Part shown: piece after piece, positions 55,421 to 64,000 of the stretch | Layout of the letters: the number at the start of each line of letters is the position of its first letter | Numbering within the stretch: the stretch's first letter is position 1 | Assembly: GCF_030463535.1 (NCBI RefSeq) | Contig: NC_132879.1 | Location: 44,101,970-44,165,969, forward strand | DNA: 64,000 bases | Origin: Salminus brasiliensis | Taxonomy: Eukaryota; Chordata; Actinopteri; Characiformes; Bryconidae | Direction of reading: 5' to 3' | Notes under the pieces: model-generated | What the model was told of the DNA's origin: nothing | The model's database searches: none | The model's input: the letters and a program-made list of their open reading frames with translations, nothing else | Program-made: the position numbers and the translations under genes

Positions 55421-56293
55421 GCATGAAGTGGACTAGAAGGCAGGTGCAGTTTTTTTCATATATTGCTTATACATGTGTCTTGAAAAGGCTGAACGTGGTG
55501 TAAATAGCTGAAAGATCTGATTACACATAAGTTCTATCATCACAACAATCTGTCGGCTGTGGCATTATCCTCACAGTAATGTTTTTGTCTGTTGTTCTTC
55601 CTAGAAAAATGGCAAGACTCTAACCTGTTAAAATAATCAACTTGCTGATTTGTATTAAAATGTTTTGAAACAATAGGTGTCCCCGAGCCTTTGGCAAGCA
55701 ATGTAGTTCATAAAATCATTGTTTGTGTTTGAAATGTCTTCCTGGTATGTTTTTGTTACACTTTTTCCAGTCAGGTCATCCTATCTAGTATATCTCAACC
55801 TACCTTCTCACACTGAAAACTCCTGACAAACATGAATAAGGCCTGACCCACAGCAAGCCACCATGTTAACCCAAGCTGCCAGATTGCTGCTCGCTCCAAG
55901 ATCAGACACTCGTTACCATTAATCAAACCTGACCCTGCTACAAGCCAATAGTGACACACATACATGCAACTCAATGCTAGTTCTGAGATCAAATGTTCAT
56001 AGGGGCAGGGCCAATGAGCAGAAGCAGATGTTTCAAATGTGCATCACAAGGGATTAACATCAAGCCTTCCAGTCAGTGCTGGAATGAAGGAAAAGGCCTA
56101 GAAGGACGCTTCGCTAAGAAAGCACTTCATTACCCAAGAAAAATGTTTTCAGGTAAAAGTCAGACAGTAAATTCCCTGGGCTACCCCCAGTATGACACCA
56201 CACATCTGTACTCTTCATAAGACAGGTTCTTTAAAAAATGTTTTGGATATTGTAGAAAAATGTCTACATAGTGTTGCCCGTACCCCACCCCTT

Positions 56294-56319
56294 TTGACGT
56301 GTCCTCGAAGACACGTCAA
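56294..56319. repeat. 26-bp hairpin with paired TGACGTGT sites
   Basis: TTGACGTGTC and GACACGTCAA form a perfect 10-bp stem around CTCGAA. Each arm holds TGACGTG, the core of ATF6/CREB-type and unfolded-protein-response elements. It sits in otherwise unremarkable DNA. Confidence 0.7.
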
Positions 56320-57671
56320 TATACAGTTCTTCACAAACATTTGCTTGGAGAATAAACGGTACATAATGTGGAGCTCCTTTAAACATTCAAAAGGATCATT
56401 TACTAAAAAACTATTTTGGTTGTAAAACCAAAGGAGCTTCTTTTATAGCATTAATTAAAAACAAACTTTCACCTTTATTTTAAGGAATCTGGTTTATGAG
56501 AAATTACTACATAAAAGGTATTATGGAACATGCCATATAACAATCACTTTGGGAGACCTAAAAAACTGCATAAATAGATCTTGCTGAAACGTTTTAGTGG
56601 TTAAATGACCTTTAAGTAGTTTAAACATAATTATTCTGTTTTTTAAACCTTAAAAAGGTCCTCATACTCAAACATCTTACTTACAAAAATGATTCCAATT
56701 TGGGAACACAAAGTACCACTGAAAGCTTCCTCAAAGAAATTAACTAATAAAAAGGGGGCAAGGTTTTTATTCCCTTGATTCGAATGAGTTCTTGCTTGCT
56801 ACTGTTGCCTTGGTATGCTCATAAGAGGCTCATACCTGGATCTCTGTAAAGCTGCTTTCTGACAACATCCGTTTAAAATGAATTTACAAAAATTAAATAA
56901 TCTCTGGACTGAATTATCCATGTAAAGCTTTTTTTGGGTTCCTCTAAACATTCACCGTCACACTTTGATACATGTACACATGCAAACATGCATAGCTGAG
57001 AGATGAAAACATTTATGGATGAGAATCGGAGAGACAAATCTGCAAGTTGACTTTGTCAGCACTTTCATGTTAGAATTCAGGCTGCCAAACTGGCAGGCTG
57101 ATAGTGACACACACACGCAAATTAAACAACTTGCCAAGATCACAAGTCAGGGAAACTGAACAAACAGAAACTCACACTCATGCATGCAAATGAAAGCACT
57201 AATAGATGAACAGTAATGTGACTCAGTAATGTGAGTTTCAGTAAAAAACACATTCTGCTGCTTCAGGTCCTTTGCCAATGCAGCTGCCAAAGCTCAACAG
57301 CAGAGTGTTTCTTTGTGTGTGTTATATGTTTGATGGAGTATGGGATATTAGAGGTTTCCATCTTGCAGTGCCATTGTCCATTATTTTCTTCACTGTTGTA
57401 TATATATAAATATGTAGTAAAATAATTTTTTGTGCTTTACATTTTGAGAGAAGTTGTTCTTTCAATCCCCATTCTAGTCTAGGGGTCCCTGAGGACATGT
57501 CTGAGAACAACTGCACTAAATAATCATAAAGATCTCATACAATTTGTACCCCAAGAAATTCAGAATTCACAAGATTCATTTGTACAGAGATATTTCATAC
57601 ATATTTTACAACTTACCCAAAGCATACCCTACCCTACAGCTCCCATCCACTGGTGGCGCTGTTTTGCCAAG

Positions 57672-58815
57672 TAAGGTTAGAATTGGGTTTAGGTGTAGTA
57701 GGTTAACTTTAGGTTTAGGTTGAAGTGTAGATTAGGTTATGGTTAGAATAATGCTTACATGTAGTAGGTTAAGGTTAGGTTTAAGTTAAGGTTAGGTTTA
57801 GGTTTGGATAAGGTTAGAATTGGGTTTTGGTGTAGTAGTTTCACTTTAGGTTTAGGTTAAAGTGTAGGTTAGGTTAACGTTAGAATTTGGTTTAGGTGTA
57901 GTAGGGTGAGTTTAGGTTGAGGTGTAGGTTAGGTTAAGTTAAGGTTAGAATTAGATTTTTGTGCAGTAGGTTAAGTTTAGGTTAAGGTGTAGGTTAGGTT
58001 AAGGTAAGAAGGTTTAAGTGTAGTAGGTAATGTTTAGATTTAGGTGAGGTTGAGATTATAGGTTTAGGTGTAGTAGGTAAAGTGTGGGTTTAGGTTGAGG
58101 TGTAGGATAGGTTAACATTAGATTAGGTTAAGGTTAGAATTGGGTTTAGGTGTAGTAGGTGAAGTTTAGGTTTAGGTTGCGGTGTAGGTTTGGTTATGGT
58201 TAGAAATAGGTTTAGGTGTAGTAGGTGAAGTTTAGGTTTAGGTTTAGGTGTAGGTTATATTAAGGTTAGATTTAGGTTTAGGTGTAGTAGGTTGACATTA
58301 GGTTTAGGTGTAGGTTAGGTCAGGTTTAGGCCAGGTTAAGGTTAGAATTGGGTTTAGATGTAGTAGGTCAAGTTTAGATTGAGGTGTAGGTTTGGTTAAG
58401 GTTAGAATTGGGTTTAGGTGTAGTAGGTGAAGTTTAGGTTTAGGTTGAGGTGTAGGTTTGGTTAAGGTTAAAATTGGGTTTAGGTGTAGTAGGGTGAGTT
58501 TAGGTTGAAGTGTAGGTTTTGTTAAGGTTAGAATTGGGTTTAGGTGTAGTAGGGTGAGTTTAGGTTGAAGTGTAGGTTAGGTTAAGGTTAGAATTGGATT
58601 TAGGTGTAGTAGGGTGAGTTTAGGTTGAAGTGTAGGTTAGGTTAAGGTTAAAATTAGGTTTAGGTGTAGTAGGGTGAGTTTAGGTTGAAAAAGTGTAGTA
58701 GATAATGTTTAGATTAAGGTGTAGGATAGGTTAAATTCAGGTAAGGTTGAGATTAGAATTAAGTTTAGGTGTAGTAGGTGAAGAGTAGGTTCAGGTTGAG
58801 GTGTAAGAGGTTAAT
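57672..58815 (+). repeat. Cytosine-poor TTAGGT-like tandem array
   Basis: About 1.14 kb built from TTTAGG, TTAGGT and GGTGTAGTAGG words. Between 58441 and 58680 the array is a clear 60-bp higher-order repeat, with four consecutive units in exact register differing at a few bases. Elsewhere units vary in length. The + strand has almost no C (none in 58501-58680), an extreme strand asymmetry. It resembles variant telomeric repeats but is not the vertebrate TTAGGG. All open frames in it are incidental. Confidence 0.9.
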
Positions 58816-59284
58816 TTTACTGGTTGATTTGTAACATTTCCTGTACAAATTAGATTTCTGTGTGTCTAGGTTGCATCAGTAATATTGAGTACACATTGTA
58901 GCTAAAGGTTCTATACAAACATCAGGGTTCTTCGTAGGAGTTTCTTTAACCTGAAAAAAACACATCTGATTTACAAAACTGGATGCCACACAAAGAACAC
59001 TTCTAGCACCCTTACTTTAAAGAATGTGGATGGCTTCACACAGATAAGCTGGTTCTAATTTTGAGTTTGAAATACTTGGATGAACCTGAAGGGGCCCAAC
59101 CATTTGCGTCAGGTTTGGTCTGGGAATAATTTCTCAAATATTTGTCATGCTCATGGGTGGATTCAAATTTCACATGAAGCAACCATGAAAATGTAAAAAC
59201 CTTGATTTGAAAGCACTGGAGAATAGGTTTGTTAAAGAATACATTTTCTACCTTGCAGTTACTTTATAACTACGCTAGGACTGA

Positions 59285-59580
59285 ATGGTGGCACATCAGG
59301 TAGTGTGTGTGTGTGTGTGTGTGCCGCACAGCTCCCGAAGCCTGGGGTTGTGGGTTAAATCCTTGCTCTGGTCTCTGTCGGTAAGGAGTTTTGTGTGTTC
59401 TCTCCATGTCTGCATGGGTTTCCACTGGGTACTCCAGTTTTCTTCCAAAGAACACATGGTAGGAGTGATAAATTGCTGCTAGATGTGACTGATTGGGTGT
59501 GTGTGGTATTCTACAATGGACTGGTGCCTAGTGCAGAAGGGTATTTCTGCCTTGTGTCAGGGTTGTCCCATCACCCAGTG
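59285..59580 (+). repeat. Dispersed fish repeat with TG microsatellite
   Basis: Words such as 'ggtggcacatcaggtagtg', 'cacagctcc..gcctggggttgtgggtt', 'ctctccatgtctgcatgggtt', 'tgggtactccagttttcttcc' and 'atggactggtgcctagtgcag' follow, in order, a repeat widespread across teleosts. The TG run (59303-59323) replaces part of its head. The class (tRNA-headed SINE or LINE-tail) is left open. Confidence 0.6.
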
Positions 59581-59806
59581 TAATGCTAGCTAGTGCGGTC
59601 ATCTGTTAGCTGACACAAGAAAATGAGCAGTTAGCGCCTTTCTCTAAGTATGCTCACTTCCAAGCATGTTCACCCATTTAGTGACATTGTGTTAGGCCTT
59701 TAAGTACAGGTAGCTGGTTGCATTGTGTTATGGAGGGTGGGGGTGGGGGTGGGGGGTCCTATTTAGTGAATGGGAAACAGAAATAATTGGGGGACAAAAA
59801 TCACTA

Positions 59807-60147
59807 GGTTTACATGCACAAAATAGCAAAAGAGCTGCATAAAAGGCTAGTCCATTTATAAAGACTAGTCCTCTTGATGAGGCATGGATATGATTTTTCT
59901 GATATTTAAAAATATCTGCTTAGATTTACCTCACTTTAATTACTACCAGAAAAGCAGCAAAAGGTGACAAAAGCTCAAATAGTCCAACCAATATCAGCCT
60001 GGATGATGTTTTAGACAGACTAAGCTTAGCTTGACCAAGACCATGGTCAGACAACGGCAATCTAACCATGCTGTTTATGTGATTGCACCTTATTTAGACA
60101 GTAGTCTTGGCCAGACTAATATCAAACTATTGGTGTGCATGTAAACC
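59807..60147. mobile_element. hAT-like MITE with terminal inverted repeats
   Basis: GGTTTACATGCACA (59807-59820) is perfectly mirrored by TGTGCATGTAAACC (60134-60147). Direct repeats ATCACTA (59800-59806) and ATCACCA (60148-60154) abut the ends, a 7-bp target duplication with one later change. The 341-bp interior has no coding capacity. Small size, 14-bp ends and a 7-8-bp duplication suggest a hAT-type non-autonomous element. Confidence 0.8.
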
Positions 60148-61320
60148 ATCACCAGACACAGGGCTTCATTGAAAACACTATGATTAGAAATACAGACTTT
60201 TCATCATGTTGGATGGGTGTGGACAGTTTCAAAACTTGGTGCCATAGATCAGATCAGATCAGGTCAGGTCGGTCTCTGGACAGAATGTTCTCAGGCTATA
60301 TTCAGGTTTGGACCAAAATTCCAGGCATGTATAAATCTCTATTCTAACTGCTGTCGGTGTTTGCTTTGGTCTGTCTCGTCTCTGAAATTTGTCATTTTGT
60401 CCTTTGCAAGTCATGCTCATTTCAGAAGAGTATGAGAGAGTGACTAAGTCCGCAAAGGACATCATTGCACCTCTGTGGTGCGTTTTCTCTCCCAGGACCT
60501 TATGATCTCAGTTATGGAAGTGTGAAATAGTCAGGGAAGAATCAGACACAGGCTGCAGAATAAACAGCAGCTTGTCCAAGAGAAACAGGCAGGTCCACTT
60601 GGCTACTAACCTATATTTTGTTCGGCCTGACAGCTGGACATGAGATGGCACAAACGGATGCAGCCACGCCAGGGAAGAGCAGCCATCATAAACTTACCCC
60701 ATCATTAGCTTTAGATACTCAGTGTTGCATGAACCAAGCCGTATAACAGTACTAATTGAAGAAGAAATGTTTTCCTACTTGACCTGATGGTTATCTGAAG
60801 AACACATATCACGCTTGGAAAAATATATGTCCTAGTCTTCCTTCTGGTGGTTAAGGGGTAAGCTACACCCATGGGTGCTTTTGAGCCTAGCAAAGGGAAT
60901 GATTTTCTTTTCCATAACTATTCATTTGGTTGGAACAAAGACAAATGTTATTGGCATTGTTGATGTATTCTCTGCAGCCACTGTATTTTGAGTGAAGCAG
61001 AGCTGTGTTAATATTTAGGTGAATTGCTGGCCACCTGGTTTTGTCAGGTTATACAGACATTTTTGTCACGGTCATTTAAAACATATTCATATCCAACGCA
61101 ATAAACATTAGCAATTTTAACAAAATTGCACATCATTGCTGTTCTTTTTTAGCAATTATTACATTCCTAAAGTAAAAGATGCAGAAAAGGTTCTTTGGAG
61201 TAATGTTCATGCTCCAGCTCTGCCAAAATGAAAATGTATTTGCAAATGCAATTTTACAGTCAATGACACACATATGTCCACCAAACATTGTGGTTAGTTC
61301 ATGAGTGACTTCTGGGTTTT

Positions 61321-62031
61321 CTGGAGTGAATGGAGTCGCCTTCGACTCTCGGCTCCTGCCGCTGCAGTGAATTGGAATCAACTTCGACTTTCAACTGCTG
61401 CCATCGAAGTGAGTTATTTCCAACTCTTAACTCCTGCCACTGGAGTGAATTGAGTCAACTCTTGGTCCCAACTCCTGTAAATGGATGCATGGAGGCACCT
61501 CCGGCTCTCAACTGCTGCTGCCAAAGTGAACAGAGTCAATTCCTCAATATCTCTCAATATCTGTGGCTGAAGTGAATGGAGTCAACTAGTTCTTCTTTGA
61601 ATCCTGTGAATGGATGCATGGAGGCTGACTCATGACTCCTAGCTAGAGTGAACTGAGTCGATTAAAGCTCACAATATCTGTGGCTGGAGTAAATGGAGTC
61701 AGCTCCGGCTCTCAACTCCTGCCATCGAAGTAAAGAAAGTCAACTCCGGGTTTCAACTCCTAGTGAGTGAATGGAGTCAACTCTGGTTCTCGACTTCTGT
61801 GAATGGATGCATGGAGGCACCTCCAGCTCATGACTACTGCAGCTAGAGTGAACTGAGTCGATTCAAGCTCACAATATCTGTGTCTGGAGTAAATAGAGTC
61901 AACTCCGGCTCTCGATACCTGCTGCTGGAGAGAATGGAGTCAACTCTGGTTTTCGACAGCTGCCGCTGGAGTGAATGGAGTCAACTTTGGTTCTCAACTC
62001 CTACCGCCGGAGTGAACAGAGTCAACTCCGA
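61321..62031 (+). repeat. 41-43-bp minisatellite with higher-order structure
   Basis: About 16 diverged units based on 'ctggagtgaatggagtcaac' followed by 'tc.gg.tctcaactcctgcc.'. A variant block 'gtgaatggatgcatggaggc' recurs three times (about 61475, 61608, 61798), and 'ctgagtcgatt.aagctcac' recurs twice, so the array grew by duplicating groups of units. The open frame at 61330-61575 simply reads through it. Confidence 0.85.
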
Positions 62032-64000
62032 CAATTAGCAAGTAGCAGGACAAAGATTTTTGACTGGTGTCACATAATAAAGCTGCTGAAGGGATGTAAT
62101 ACTAAAGCAGTAAGCACTACATTGAGAAACTTAAAGTAATTCACTGAGAAAGTCATTACTGAAATAATTAAAAATTCTTTGAATATTATTATAATTATTA
62201 TAATATCATTGTAAACCAGTCACCCTAATCTTTTCAATTGCACAACAACAGGATGTTATCTTGTTTTTCTTTTCACAAGGCTGAAGTTGGCTTTTCAAAT
62301 TTTCCATTCTAACTAAAATGGTGCTCAGACGCCAGGATGTGATGTCTACACCATTTGAAGTAGAGCGGACAAATGGAATACTTTGCTGGAGAAAAACAAG
62401 CTATCAGTTTTCACAACAACTTTGGAAGCGTACATGCAAATACTGCAAATACATTCTACTTTTCTACCATGTCATATCAGAACATATTTTCATATTAGAA
62501 ATGCCCATCTTAGCCTAATTGCTCAATGAGTTCAGAGAACAGAACTGACTAGCCAACTAAGGTAGCTGACATGTCTTAAAGAAACATTTAGCTATGGGTA
62601 GTAATATGTACATGAACACAGTTTTCGTCTAATGAATACAACATTCAACACGTTGCCTGACTCATTGACATTCCTGTTAACCCTGTACAATACTATGAAT
62701 AATTTCCATGTTGGAAAGCTTGCTTGTTTTCATCTCTCTTTACAGTTCATACTCATTTTTGTTAAGTTTCTTGTGTGGAAATAGTCCTGCAAGCTATGCT
62801 GCTCCTGCTGTGATTCTAATAATTTCCCATTCCCAGCCTTGCTCGCCTCCAGCCTTCTGGAATTCTGGCGAAATGGCAGAATTCCAAGCAGCAGGGGAGG
62901 TATGATTCACCATTAGCATTGATGTCATGGAACCACTGCAGAATATCAGGTGGGTCAGAGTTGAAAGGGAAATGAGTGTCTTGTTGAGACTGATATGGAG
63001 ACTGTAATTGGTACAGTAACTTTCATTATGCCTGATTTTACTTTGAGACATCAAACAGATGGCAGACAGGAGTTAAATAGTTTTCTGCCTGCTCTGCTTA
63101 CCTTCAGTCATATAGCCCTCTGCAACAGGTCCAGCACTCATTGGCTGGATATTCAAAAGCACAAATCAAGTCTTTGCTAGCACTAACATTTAGACAGCAA
63201 CTTTAAAATTATAACATATCATAACCAATGGAGACTATAATAGATGTCCTTCTTTCTCTCTCAAGCAACGTACACATATACTTTTGGTTTTAGATGAAAC
63301 CAAGTCATACGATGGTGGCACTCCTAAGCTTCACATATCCAAAAGAGGTATTTGTATTACTGCTCCATTGAACAGAGGAGGCTAACCTTTAAGCTCACTG
63401 AAGTTCAGTTTTCCCCATTTTCTTTTTTTAGATATTCTAAAACTGATCTGTACTGAAAACTGAACTTTATTAAAACTTTGCTATGCTAATGTACACAACA
63501 TGGTTCAGTTATCACAGGCAACTTTACTCTATATGAGTTTTGTCACAGTAACTCTCAGAAATCAATAACCAAGTAGGGACTCTTTTTAGCTAATATTTCT
63601 GCATTTAATGAGACATGCTAAGCTAACCTTAATTATATGATTAGCTTACATACATTAGCCTGCCTCAGCCCTGCAGTTTACATAAACACCATACACTAAC
63701 AGACAGAAAAAAGATACTATTGACTTGAATAGTTTGGGAATTCTATGTTGCACTCTAAACTTGCTGTTTAACATGCTGAGGGTTTTTGCTTGAGCCAGTA
63801 ACAAGGTCTGCTGTGAAGTTTTGCCAACGTTGTGTTTGCAGCATCTCGTGCCGTGCTTAATTCAATAATCGTATAAGATCACTGTAATCACACATTCTGC
63901 GGCAGGCTTAAATCGAGCTAAGCTTAGCCTAATAAAAACAAGAGCTCCAGGTTGAGAAGAGCTGGTTTATACAGCGTAACTGCTTTTATGATATTTGGTA
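62032..64000. other. Gene-less stretch to window end
   Basis: AT-rich DNA with no recognised repeat or exon. Short frames (for example 62318-62518 and 62708-62905) lack splice-site support and protein resemblance. Confidence 0.5.

Larger units (their letters stand above)
53471..57650. other. Gene-less stretch
   Basis: Contains a poly-C tract (53617-53640), a GA run (about 54399-54459), a TG run (54571-54596), a Tc1 fragment (55090-55420) and a perfect short palindrome (56294-56319). The remainder is AT-rich with no exon I can support. Confidence 0.55.
58816..61320. other. Gene-less stretch
   Basis: Holds a dispersed repeat with a TG run (59285-59580), a 341-bp terminal-inverted-repeat element (59807-60147) and a short AGATC/AGGTC tandem near 60247-60275. 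No gene was recognised. Confidence 0.55.

Noticed and set aside
57672..58815. True telomere or chromosome end
   Set aside because: The repeats are TTAGGT variants with a 60-bp unit, not TTAGGG, and unique sequence continues for more than 5 kb on both sides.
61321..62031. CRISPR-like array
   Set aside because: Units are contiguous and diverged with no unique spacers, and the DNA is vertebrate; it is a minisatellite.

Overview
The window is vertebrate nuclear DNA, most likely from a ray-finned (teleost) fish. The supporting evidence is spliced genes with GT-AG introns, AT-rich non-coding DNA dense in microsatellites, and decayed Tc1/mariner, SINE-like, hAT-like and retroviral LTR pieces of kinds common in fish. 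I lean towards an ostariophysan from the look of several repeats, but that is memory-based inference.

Layout. 1-30.7 kb: no gene I can identify. It holds dispersed repeats, a near-perfect 387-bp palindrome (22402-22788), several GC-balanced or TAAT-rich blocks that could be conserved regulatory elements, and a CpG-rich promoter-like block (about 23480-23900) that ends in a possible first coding exon (ATG at 23831 in an excellent start context). 30.7-41.3 kb: a complete RECQL (RecQ1 DNA helicase) gene on the + strand, with two non-coding-start exons and 15 coding exons. Its 3' end allows two proteins: a 659-residue form of normal family length, and an 840-residue form with a 213-residue extra C-terminal tail. 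Its introns carry a retroviral solo-LTR-like insertion, a Tc1 remnant and a long AT tract. 43.7-47.7 kb: a three-coding-exon + strand gene for a secreted small leucine-rich proteoglycan-like protein (709 residues; class I cysteine pattern, ECM2-like), with a long Ser/Thr/Glu/Lys-rich N-terminal half lacking the usual cysteine-rich domain. 47.7-64 kb: no recognised gene. It holds a 1.1-kb cytosine-poor TTAGGT-like tandem array (57672-58815), a 41-43-bp minisatellite (61321-62031), two terminal-inverted-repeat elements, Tc1 fragments and simple repeats.

The two genes are in the same orientation, about 3 kb apart, and have unrelated roles: nuclear DNA repair and replication for RECQL, extracellular matrix for the leucine-rich protein. 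Nothing suggests they work together. All exon boundaries were placed by eye from reading frame, splice consensus and recalled family sequence. No alignment or database search was run.
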